DNA of 64,000 nucleotides. Source: Ciona savignyi. Taxonomy: Eukaryota > Chordata > Ascidiacea > Phlebobranchia > Cionidae. The position numbers and the translations under genes were made by a program. Positions 12,491 through 23,376 of this stretch are shown in pieces (position 1 is the stretch's first letter; every line of letters begins with the position of its first letter). The notes under the pieces were generated by a model. It was not told the origin of the DNA. It worked only from the letters and a program-made list of their open reading frames with translations, and did not search any database. The stretch lies in the NCBI GenBank assembly GCA_000149265.1, contig CH002552.1, forward strand, positions 115,367 to 179,366, in the 5' to 3' direction.

Positions 12491-13038
12491 CCTAAATCGG
12501 TTCGTATTATTTTTGATTGTTTATTTTTTTATACATGGTGCATTTTAGTTATGTCAAAAAAATTACCTATTTTACCCACCATTCATCCAAGTTTCAAGAC
12601 GATTTTTCAAGACGAGTCTTTTACTTATAGTAATAAATATTTAATTTTACGATTGACTCTTAGATCGCCAGAAAATAAAATGGTAAAAATAATTAATCAA
12701 TATTTTTTTAGTCTAGGTAATTATTCAAGTAAAACGACTAAAGTTTAGACTTTGACATATCTGGGTCATGATAGCTACCAAATGTAAAAGTTTTTTTTTC
12801 CGATTTGAAACTTTCATGACGATCTCGCACATAAGACAGCCCTACCATGCGTTTAATAAAAATAGGCTTCATCAATTTTTGAAATTTGACAAAGTAATTA
12901 CAAAAAAACGGTCCCGGTGTCCCGTCCTGGTTAGCAAAATGTCCCAAAATTTTACTACTGAAATTTTCAAAATTAAATCCAACCTAAAGCAAAATTATGA
13001 AATAATTCCGTCTTAAAACGCATAACTTTGCTTTAACT
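12491..13038. other. Intergenic, no gene seen
   Basis: Two overlapping open frames of 65-82 codons exist on opposite strands between 12,551 and 13,016, but neither has a recognisable domain, signal peptide or paralogue. Part of the stretch is an inverted relative of the start of the window, so it is best read as decayed repeat DNA. Confidence 0.45.
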
Positions 13039-13548
13039 CAGGGGTCGGCAACCTTTTCATAGTCGCGGGCCAAAACCCAATTCAATATGATCTCGGCGGG
13101 CCGTAATAAATTGGAAAATCAATAAAAAAATATATGTTTACTACCTAGTATTATCTATTGTACAGGACTTTAGTTAGTAAAGAACACGATGCAAACACAT
13201 GAAATAGCAAAAACAATGTCTGTTGTGTCATAATGTTACATGTCATAATAAGTGTCATTATGTCATAATATTACAATTGGATTGCTTCTACTCTCACTAA
13301 TGCGCATGCCAACAAACACACACACTTTCTCAAAAGCATTTTCTTTGTCTGCTCGCACACATTCTCAATAGACACGGTCAGGCGCATTTTTTATTATTGC
13401 CGCATAGATTGTTGATATTCACCAAAATCTAAGATTGCAGATGACAGAGTGGGCCGTATTCTATAATACTTCAGTAAGATGTCTCGGGCCGGATGATTTT
13501 GCTTGGCGGGCCGGATGCGGCCCGCGGGCCGTAGGTTGCCGACCCCTG
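13039..13548. mobile_element. Complete hAT MITE (510 bp)
   Basis: Begins CAGGGGTCGGCAACCTTTTC and ends GTAGGTTGCCGACCCCTG, flanked by a perfect 8-bp duplication CTTTAACT (13,031-13,038 and 13,549-13,556). Subterminal CGGGCC-rich stretches are typical of hAT MITEs. No coding capacity. Its interior (about 13,130-13,270) recurs inverted at 49,410-49,557, and one of its ends at 52,036-52,107. Confidence 0.93.
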
Positions 13549-13739
13549 CTTTAACTTCAGGCTTATTTTAATATCTTATTTTTTTAGCTTGTAAAGTTTA
13601 GTAAAATATCGCACATAGCTTGAGAAATCCTTTAGTTAAGAAATGATGAGTGACGTTTATTGCGTCATTATCGTTCAGTTATTTCATTCATAGTTTTGAG
13701 TTTTTCCCGAATTATGCTCAAGAAATTATGGTAAGTTTA

Positions 13740-14035
13740 ACTTAGGATAGAATATATATTTTTATCCCCGTGAATGGAAAAACCAAGGGGGTTATCACAC
13801 GGGCAATCGTCAGATCACCTCGCGCTCATCGTCGGGTTACCGGAGGTCCATGCAGTGTGTTGTATATGATATACACGTTCCTTCAATTTGGTAGAACCCA
13901 TTAATTCGCTGGGTTCTTACATTATAGTCACAACACACTGCAATATCTCTGGTAACCCGAACGCGTTGGCATGGGAAATTCTGATGATTGCCCGTGCGAT
14001 AATGGCCCTTGCGTTTGCAAATTCACGGCAAAAAA
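13740..14035. repeat. Two SINE tail halves in inverted orientation
   Basis: A minus-strand SINE 3' half (13,740-13,920, with GAATGGAAAAACCAAGGGGG and TCGTCGGGTTACCGGAG) is followed immediately by a plus-strand 3' half (13,925-14,035). This forms an imperfect hairpin. Confidence 0.65.
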
Positions 14036-14821
14036 ATTTGTGTTCTGATCCTAACTATGACAATGTAACATGGCATCGTATCTTTTATAACTTAAAAACA
14101 TCTAATTAAAATTTTCCTAGATTCAACATGAAAAAAGGTGATTGATTTTGTTTAATAGTATAGAATCCTAAAAAAAATCCATACCCACATTAGCGAATAC
14201 ACTGCAGTCATAAACTTACATTATTAAATTGTTAAATACATTGTTAATTTAAACAGCATACTTTACATTTCTTCTATGACATGATAATATGGTTTAAAAG
14301 TTTACAATAAACTAACTTCATTATTAGAGATAAATGACATTTATCAACATAAATTCCTATTTAAAACCATTACGAACGATGCTATACAGATCAAATAAAA
14401 TACGACAATAAACCTGATGATAAAATAACCATAATTACAGTGTAAATTGTTATTTAAAAAAATGCACATACCCACAATTTTTACAATACTTCAAATATTT
14501 AAAACGTTAATTATTTAGTTTGGCAATAAATACATCAATGGAAGTAATAAGTAAAACTTAAAATATTATAAAGAACTTACATAAAACCATTATTTTTATT
14601 TTGCGTTTAATTACAGTAAATGGAAAAGTTTCAAAAAATGTCACAATCATTAAAGATGCAGTGTCATAATTAATAAAGATGTGCAGTGTCATGGCTAATG
14701 TTGCAATTTCATAATTAATAACTAGTGTCATAACAATCTATATAATTGAGGACATAAAAAGGGCTCGGTTAATAAAATATTTTTTTACTATAATTAAAGT
14801 TAATTAAATCAAAAACATAAT
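14036..14821. other. 3' flank of receptor C
   Basis: No coding exon seen. The stretch aligns in the same orientation with 36,840-37,580 downstream of receptor D, which shows that the direct duplication extends past the genes. Short GTCATAATTAATAA-like repeats occur around 14,640-14,740. Confidence 0.55.
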
Positions 14822-14921
14822 NNNNNNNNNNNNNNNNNNNNNNNNNNNNNNNNNNNNNNNNNNNNNNNNNNNNNNNNNNNNNNNNNNNNNNNNNNNNNNN
14901 NNNNNNNNNNNNNNNNNNNNN
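14822..14921. other. Assembly gap of 100 N
   Basis: Exactly 100 N, which looks like a conventional placeholder for a gap of unknown size. By comparison with receptor D, the missing bases should hold the last coding exon and stop codon of receptor C. Confidence 0.95.
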
Positions 14922-15059
14922 ACAAGTAATACAGTTGCCGGTATGCTGGTAAAACATGAAAACATCTTGTACAAATAACAAATTATCTTTCACTATTTTA
15001 AAAATAAACTATTTAATACTGTATTGATATAAAAACGTAGCAAAACCTTATCAATTTAC

Positions 15060-18000
15060 CTCTACATTTGGGTCTAGTGCATTCATTTCAACATAATTAA
15101 AATTGTCTGAAATTAAAAGAGTCTTTTAGAAGGTTTTATAATAAAAAAAAACTTACAAATTAGCCCACAATATATAGATATAGAGTTGCCATTTCCGTAC
15201 AATAAACGACTCAATACACATTTTAAAAGGCCATAACTGGGTGATAACACATAGAACAATAAAAGCAAAACAATCTAACATCATTTAGATCGTAAACAAT
15301 AATAGCTGCAGTTATCCAATGTAATAGCTGCAGTAATCCTATAGTTATCACGGGGTAAATTGATGATTGCCTGTTTTTCTATGTCTGAATATATAAATTT
15401 CAATATTCAAAGAATGACCATATGTGATATAATTTTAAGGTTATTTCGCGTAATTTATTTTTCTGTGGTATATGTGGGTAACTACTGTAGATTGAACATT
15501 TTATCCTTAAAAACTGTTATATACACAAAACTGTTATATTATTTTTTAATCTAATAAAGAACCGAAAAACAAAATTACACTAATACCTTTTCCAACTGAT
15601 ACATTGTCGTCAAAGTTCCAATAATCTGATGTACTTGGTTCAATCTGTCAATAATTTAAATAATTATATCAATGTGCTTTCCGGTATTTGTTTTAATATG
15701 ATGCATCAATCGAACGTTATATACTTTGATTTTCCAATCCGAAAGTGCCAAAATAAAATTACCAACACTATTTTATCTTTTAGTTAGCATAATAATGCGT
15801 ATATTGTATATAATGGTGCACTGTAGTTTAAAACATATTCGTACGACCGATTAGCATATTGGTTTAGTGCATTTTATTTTATTCGAAAGGTTGCATGTTC
15901 GAAGCTGCTCGATAGCTAGTCGGTTGTGTAATTGGTCTAAAATATTTCTGTTAACCGTACTTTAAAATATGATTTCTTTAAATTATAAAACTTACAGTGA
16001 TATTCTGGCCAACGTTTTGGCAAGCTGACTGTTGATAATGGTTAATCTCAACGTAGCCTGTTTGAAATTGAAAATTTTTGTTACTTTTAATGTGTGTTGT
16101 CTAATGAAAGCCTGCAAATATCACAAGGGGATACATGGGAAATACAGAGGCATCCTCTTTAATTAGGTTGAATATTATATTTGAAAGGACTTGTCATAAA
16201 AATCCTTGTAGCAATGTCAATGCTCTTGTAAAGAGCAAATTTTGTATAAATGTCTATAACTTTATGCTTCATTTAAATCCAAAGTTTAGATACTTGATAT
16301 AGCAATATCAATTATAATACATTTGCATAAATTTTAATTAGGTGAAGTATATGTATGTCACACCAAAGCATTCCTTTTTGAAGACAGTTTTAAATTTATA
16401 ATTAAACACTTGTTATTTAATACTTTAATGTATATACTAATGATTGAATTGATTTTCTTACCGTGATCTACTGAATCAACAGGTTCATGGTAGAAATTTC
16501 TAAGGAAAACAATGTTATTAAAATCATACGTGTCTAAATAAAAAATTGAGAAACTGTTCAATGAGTTGAATTTTATATCAAATTAAGAACCTTACATAGT
16601 AAATTACTTACGATTCCGACTGTGTGTTCCCAGTACCTGCAATATCCCCACCATTATTCAAATTGATACGGATTCCATGTTTACTATGCTAAGAGTTACT
16701 TGCAGGGTCAAGTCGTGATTGATTATATAAATTTTAAAAGTGTTTTATTTTGCATAGACAGAACAAAATCAAGATAAATTGGTAAACTCGGATTATTGAT
16801 TTTAGAAAAAAATCATAAATACAATGTGAAAGAAAGTACGTTTCCTAACACTTTATACTATAAACAAAACGTAAATGAGATGTTTTTTTCATTTGGTTTT
16901 AAAGTAAAAGTATTTAATATCTACTTACATTTTTTTGTTTTATTTCGTTGTTTTCTAACAAAGTAGTAAACCACCAATATAAGTATAAGTAACACCACCC
17001 CACCCCACATTGCTCTAATAATCAGCTCCAAGGTATTCGGGGGAGAAAATATATGCGACTTGGTTATTGGGGGTTCACTTGGAGCTGTCATGTTTATAAC
17101 CGAAAATCCGTCGATTTGTACAAAAACAAAACCCACCTGATTTCGAAAAAATATAAAAGTTGGAAAGGATGTTTGTATCCAGTTTGCATCATTTATGACA
17201 CTCGTTCCTAAACAGAACAAATACGTAATTGTTATATTTTATTACACAAAACCCACCATGGAACCATTCTTGGTTAAGTGTGTTGTGTAATTATCTGGGT
17301 TTATTGAGAAGGAGATAATACAGAATTGAGGACCCGGTGTTGCAATATACCACGTGCATCTGTTGCTGTTTGGATCTCCATCTACAGTGAAACTCTCAGC
17401 TCCATCTGTGAAAATAGTTATGTACGAGACATTCAATACAAATATAAATGGTATTTGTCTTGTATGACAGAGCGATTAGTTTGTTGAGTTTGTGCGTCGC
17501 CTTTCAAATAAAGGTTTACAAGTTCTTAACTGGTTACTAGCTATAGTAGGTTATGTCATAGGGAAGTGATTTGACGGATATTGCCTCAAGTCCACGCGGA
17601 TTATTGGGGTTAAATTATATTAAAGGAACGCACGAGGTAATCTAACGATTACACTCCTTTGGGGTTATCATTTACGGGGATACACATAAATATTTTATCC
17701 TCTCATCCTATCCTATGATTGCGACGTTCTTTTAATTTTAGTAATTTAATCCAATGGTCTCAGCTTCAAAACTATAAAAATGTGTCTTTAGGATAACATT
17801 AAAGAGCAGTTATATTTTAGTTTCATGAAAACGGTTGTTTTTTTATGGTTTTAGTTATAACCAAACAACAAAACAAGGTCTAATAAAAAGATAAGTTGTT
17901 ACCATTCATTTGTCAATATTGCATAGAAATGTTCACGAATTTGTAAATTAGATTTTAGTGTTTTTCTTTAATTTGTTAAGAATTATGTTACAACTGAACT

Positions 18001-20959
18001 GTTCTAAAGTTAAAACACACATTAGTTTGCTTGAAATACAAACTAGATAATTAGCGGAAGTTTAAAAATTGGAAATAGCTTTATTCTATGTCAACTTTAA
18101 TATACTTACAGTACACATTTAGTGTCTTTTTGTCTCTTCCAAGATGATTATTTTCAGCAATACTAGTGTACTTAGATATAGCTCTACATTCAACTATATC
18201 TCCATTGTTTAAACTAAGGTCAGTGCAGGTGCTTGTCCATGTGTTACCCCATTTAACTGGAAATTAAATTCATTAAATAAGTCAATCAAGAGAGCTGTAC
18301 GTCAATTTTTTACCGCTTGTGTTTGACCATTGAAATAAACTTCAACTCTATTGGCCAAGGGAAACCCCCCAATAGCATTGCATTGAAATGTAGCATTGTC
18401 ACCAACATAATAAATATTGTTTCCAATCAATGTAGCAGTTGGTTCTGGATCTAAGGAACAATGACTTCAGGAAATAAGGTCATGCTTTCGATTGCCACAA
18501 TGGACAAATGATGTAACAATGCTTTCATAAAATTTATAAAAAAAATAAAAGTGTCAGTCACCCGTTGGCCATGACTATTTTTGACTCTACGCTATATGTC
18601 TTTGCATGGAGAAAAAAATCAATAGAAACAAAAAATGTTGAACTGATTTTATAACATTGCGTTTCATTATATCGGTGATATTATAATGAACTTTCGGGAA
18701 TATTTGTAATTAAAAATTAATTATGAATAAATGGATGGACAGATAGTGATTCAGGATAAATAATTAGATAAACTGATCCTAAATCTAAATAGCTTGCTTA
18801 TTAAATCTTCTATTTTAAAAGTGATCCTAAATAATATTCAATATACGGGAAAGACATTTGCACTTTATTTACCTTTGACAATAACTTGTAAGTTATAAGT
18901 TGGTGTTGTGTCACAGTTCATCATAACAGTGACATTTCGTGGTAATGGAGTCAGAAAAGTGAGGTTTGAAGAAACCACACCAGAGGATACAGAGCATGAT
19001 ATGCTATAATTGGCCGTCGTCAATGATTGGCATCCACCAAATGATGATGAATAATATTGAAATCCTGATGTAAGACCTGGGTTATAGGTCCATGAGCAGG
19101 AACTTGGACTTGAAATATCTTCAGAATTAATTTCAAGGCCAGTAACCCCAGTTCCAATGGTAGCTTGGTTGGTTGGTAGGTTTATTAAAGTTGCATTTGA
19201 ATCGATGTTACCTACATAATATTCAATGATATTTATAAAAAAGAGTTGAATAAAAATATGTTTATTTATTTAAGATAATTTAAGATAAAATTACTATAAA
19301 CGCATGCAATAAAAGTTTTAAACACACTGTTGTCAAGCGAAAAGAGTAGTGACTAAAAAGTGTCAATGACATGTGAACGACCACTGTTTTTAAAACCTCT
19401 GTTGAGTTTACGCTATATTTTCCTGCATGCTAAAACTATTGGCTTCCGCGGCCACCAAAACACTCTTGGTAAACCTTATATAGGAAAGGATGTTTATCCC
19501 AGTGAATGGGGAAACCCAAGGGGTAACACATGGGCAATCTTTAGATCACCTCGCGCCCACCGTCGGGTTACCAGAGCTATTGCAATGTGTTGTGAATGAT
19601 AGACACGTTCTTTCAATTTTGTACTACCCATTACTCCGCTGGGTTTAGGCAATGTCCGTAAAACGCCTTGCCCAAGGTCATTACCGACTAGCTAGCTACT
19701 AGTTTTGATCCTATAACTTTTTGATTGAAAGGCGACGCACTTAACCGCCAGACTAACCGACCGGTTATAAAGTGCATTACCTTTTTTCCCCAAAAAGAAA
19801 CTTAATTGGTGTCCAAAGTGCCTTTCCAAACTTAATATCCATGCTTTCTTAATAAAGTTTTCACGTTAGAATACTAATAAAGCAACAATAGGATCAATGG
19901 AATTTGAACTGTTTTTATATTGCGTGCTTTTTGATGATATTTTATTCAACTTTTCTGGAATATTTTTATTAAAAAATAATTATAAATAAATGGATCAACA
20001 GACAATTAGGTAAGCTGATCATTAATCTAAATAACTTGCTCATCATTTACCTTTGACAATAACTTGTAAGTTAAAAGTCGGCGATGGTGAACAGCTCATC
20101 ATAACACTGACGTTTCTTGTTAAAGGTGTAAGAAAAGTGAGGTTTGAAGAAACCACACCAGAGGATACAGAGCATGATATGCTATAGTTGGCTGATGTAA
20201 ATGGTGTGCACCCATCAAAATATGAAGAATAAAACTGAACCCCCGCTTTAAGGCCTGAGTTATATGTCCATGAGCAGGAACTTGGTCTTAAAATATCTCC
20301 AGAATTAATTGTAAGGCCAGTAAATGAGGTTGCAATGGTAGCTTGTTTTATTGGTAAGTTTATTAAAGTTGCATTTGAATCGATGTTACCTACAAAATAA
20401 TCAATGTTATGTTAAGCTAAATGGAAAGGTGTTGATTTTTAAAACATGGTTTTAAGATGAATTGCTTTAAACCTGCATCCAAAAACAATGAAAAACAGTG
20501 ATGCTAAATGAAAATCGTAGTAACTACGAAGTTTAACCACATTTAAATCACTACTATTAAAATAAAAAAAAATGTTGCGGCATTATATTTTTTTTATTTC
20601 TGCATGCAAAAACGATTATCTTATAAAAGTGGTATGACATTTGTTTTCACCCGCAGAGACTAATAGGTTTCAGAGTTGACAATCTATATTGACAGTCCAA
20701 GCATGTCAATTAGGATTCTTAAAAGTATTACCTTAATTGATTACGTGTTCATGTCATTGACCTGGCAAACGGACATGCCTGTCACCAGCGTTACGCAGAA
20801 AAAAAGAAAAAAAACAAGTAAAATTAAAATGTGTTCCATTCGGAATCAAAGAAAAGCCATAAATAGAGAATAACTTAGCTCCCCACGAAAAAGTATGAAC
20901 AAAGTGATAAACGCCCGTGTTTTGCTCCAAGTAGAACAGAATATCATCATCATCACCAT
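15060..20959 (-). CDS. Ig-type membrane receptor C, 3'-incomplete
   Basis: Paralogue of receptor D. Exons (minus): about 20,887-20,959 (signal peptide, MVMMMIFCSTWSK), 20,051-20,389 and 18,873-19,211 (two copies of the Cys-rich Ig-like exon; phase 1-1, 339 bp each), 18,314-18,450, 18,110-18,256, 17,253-17,405, 16,929-17,207 (end of the last Ig domain plus TM), then tail exons 16,612-16,636, 16,462-16,499, 15,996-16,057, 15,587-15,644, 15,060-15,106. The last exon lies in the N gap. Differences from D: no CCP exon; Ig-like exon doubled; exons 7 and 8 fused by a deletion that removed the intron and the SDNGIYTL segment, leaving an open reading frame through the TM. The exon 1 donor reads GG where D has GT (a GT three bases earlier would keep frame). 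Exon 5 is 2 bp out of frame unless exon 4 uses an earlier donor. Tail tyrosines: YVEI, YWNF, YVEM. Could be a living gene or a recent pseudogene. Confidence 0.6.
15845..15940 (+). repeat. SINE head in an intron of receptor C
   Basis: Short 5' piece of the main SINE (CGATTAGCATATTGGTTTAG then GAAAGGTTGCATGTTCGAAG). The same piece sits in the matching intron of receptor D (about 39,533-39,625), so it predates the C/D duplication. Confidence 0.55.
17465..17720 (+). repeat. tRNA-derived SINE in an intron of receptor C
   Basis: Near full-length copy of the main SINE between exons 5 and 6, ending in the GGGGATACACATAAA and TATCC tail. No copy is seen in the equivalent intron of receptor D (41,979-42,173), so it inserted after the duplication or was lost from D. 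Confidence 0.65.
19480..19770 (-). repeat. tRNA-derived SINE between the two Ig-like exons of receptor C
   Basis: Full-length minus-strand copy (CACCGTCGGGTTACCAGAGC and the CTTGCCCAAGG block). It lies in the intron separating the duplicated 339-bp exons. A minus-strand copy also lies in the first intron of receptor D (44,585-44,820). Confidence 0.75.
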
Positions 20960-22774
20960 TATATGATCAAATACTCTTCACTTAATCAAAATTCTTCACA
21001 TGTGAACAAAAAAGCCCCACCGGGAATCCCCTACCGTGAATCAATAAATAATACGCCTGAAAGAATTTTTGCTAAAATAATTTTGCAAACAGTGTTTAGT
21101 ATTGTGGCTAAGTAGATAATCTATAGCAGGGTTCGGCAAACCTGGCACGCGTCTCAGTTTCGAGAGTTTGTTTATGGCATGGTATGACGCACACGCAAAA
21201 AATCTGTAGTATTAACACGTTTAAAGTTAACATGTATACTATGCACAAAATTACCAATCTTAAAATTCATGAAGTAAGCAAATCAACAGTCTTAATCACG
21301 AATATTAAAATTAGGTAGTTGACTATGCGAATCGCGAAGTTGCTATTAATATGTTATTATTATGACACTGACACACAGTATTCAAATTGTCGCGAACCCG
21401 TCATATACAGCAGCAATGTATTGCGTCACCGCATGACTCTTTACGCGGGCTACCTGCGATATTTTGGTGTGTTGTTTATTATCGAAAGATTCCTTTAATT
21501 CAGTAGAACCCATCATTCCACTGGTTTCAAGCAATGTCCGAAATGCCATGCCGAAAGACAACTACGACCAGCTAGAAACCAGTTTTAATCCTCTAACCCG
21601 TCGACTAAAAGACAAACCGCTAACCCAATGAGCTATTCGGTCGGACTTCTGTAGAACGTTTTTATTTTTTTTCGGTTTTACTTTCGAAACCATAATTGGT
21701 TTGTTGCAAAAACCGTTTTCTTATATAATTCGATATATGTCGCGTTAAGCATTCGGCTACACGACGGTTCAGATTCTGGGCTCCTTAGTAGTACCGTTTT
21801 GTATACATGAGTATGTATACGCATCGGTCGCCTTAACCATTTGTCCACACGACCGTACAACTTCTGTCGAACATATAGCAGCCGATAAACATGTAAAACA
21901 ACAGCGTCACCACACGCGTACTTAATTGTTATACTGGTTGTGAACGGTAAAGAGCAATTGCCATTATAATGCGTAAATCGTATTTTCTGTCGAATTGTAT
22001 CACATACACCATATAACCTTGCAATTTATATACCGCATATTTTAACAAGTAAATATTTACTTACGTACTTATCGTCTAGTACCCCTGCTTTGTTTCGTAG
22101 TAGCGATTTACTTGCTAGCGGTTAAAGCATTTGACTCGTTGCTTAGCCAAAAGTACGACTTAAGCTGTCCTTCCTGGTTCATTGATCGGTGCCTGACTTA
22201 TATTAATTTCTGGCATGGAGAACTCGAATCCCTTGTACTGTAACTTATTTGTTGTATTCGGCAACTGCATAACTAACTCGGCTGTCGGCAACATTTTAAA
22301 GACAATATGCCATGTTTATAAATAATATTATAATAAAAGCAACTTCGCATGACAACCAGTGTTATTTATATAAGGTTTGCATAGCCAACTACCTAATTTG
22401 AGTATTATTAGCTATGACTGTTGATTAGCATGCATTACGAATTTTAAGACTGTATATTTTAGGCAGCGTATTAGCGTTTTATAGCCTTGAATTTGCAAAT
22501 TTATATAGTATAGAATTTTGCGTGAACGTCAAATAAAGCCGCGTGCCATAAAAAAACCTTTTGCGTGCTGGCTTTATAACTAAATACAGCGTTAAGAAAC
22601 GAAATGAGTATTATATATGGAAGTGTTTCACTTGCTATTATTAAAATATTTGCCTATAGTTTAAAGCTAAGGCGTGCTCATTTCACGACTTGTAGTCAGG
22701 AAGATCAGCCACAAGCCGAAACCTATACCATCACCGATTACCACAGATCAAAAAGCAAAGAAGATTAATTATAG
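20960..22774. other. 5' flank of receptor C
   Basis: No coding exon seen. It aligns directly with 45,246-46,460 upstream of receptor D; landmarks are AAAGCCCCACCGGGAATCCC (21,010 and 45,300) and GATCGGTGCCTGACTTAT (22,182 and 45,959). It contains a SINE piece (21,480-21,645, minus) and a tRNA-Ser-like repeat (21,670-21,860, minus). A CAGGGTTCGGCAAACC at 21,127 resembles one hAT end, but no partner end is clear. Confidence 0.55.
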
Positions 22775-22895
22775 AACGGTCGTGTGGCCAAATAGTTAAC
22801 ACGACCGATACATATACCGACTCTTATACAAAAAAACGGTCGTAGTGACCCCATCATGGGTTCGAACCTTAACTAGGTAAAAAAACAGTTAAATT
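22775..22895 (+). repeat. tRNA-Ser-like repeat
   Basis: GTGTGGCCAAATAGTTAACA (A-box half) and CCATCATGGGTTCGAACC (B-box half) separated by about 55 bases. Same family as 11,395-11,560. Confidence 0.6.
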
Positions 22896-23280
22896 ATGCA
22901 TTAAACAGATACTATCGAAGATTAAAAAGCAAATAAATATAAAAGAAATATGGTGAGTTCACCAGTGGTGTTCCAGACTTTAGATTGAACTTGAATAGCC
23001 TTCCATTGCCTACAATGCTACAAGACAATAATTGTTGGTTTCACAAACACTCTGGTCGCCGTGTTTGGAAATAAAATAAAATATGCAATTAGTCTAAACA
23101 TATCAAATAACCGATTTTGGTGGTATATTCTTGCTGAAGTACATTACAACTAAAAAAATATATATATGCTTGCCGAAGTAATAAAGTCTTTTTTTTTGTT
23201 ATTTATTAATGCATATACTGTCCAAACTAATTTGTGTCCATAAGTGTAAATAGTTTTAAGAATAAAGCTACTAAATCTTA

Positions 23281-23345
23281 ATATTGTGATACAGACCATA
23301 AGGCTCCATTTAGTTTCTAGCTGTATTTCATATCTAGTAACCTAC
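23281..23345 (-). pseudogene. Remnant of a third ligase first exon
   Basis: Read on the minus strand from 23,309 it starts ATGGAGCCTTATGGTCTGTA (MEPYGLYHNI), almost the first codons of ligases A and B, with the same sequence just upstream of the ATG. Similarity stops after about ten codons and no further exon follows, so it is a fragment. It is followed by three ACCTAAATCAGGA-type short repeats (23,335-23,400). Confidence 0.75.
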
Positions 23346-23376
23346 CTAAATCAGGATAAATCTACCTAAATCAGGA

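Noticed and set aside
12551..13016. Open frames of 65-82 codons on both strands
   Set aside because: No domain, no signal peptide, no paralogue; partly homologous to repeat sequence at the window start.
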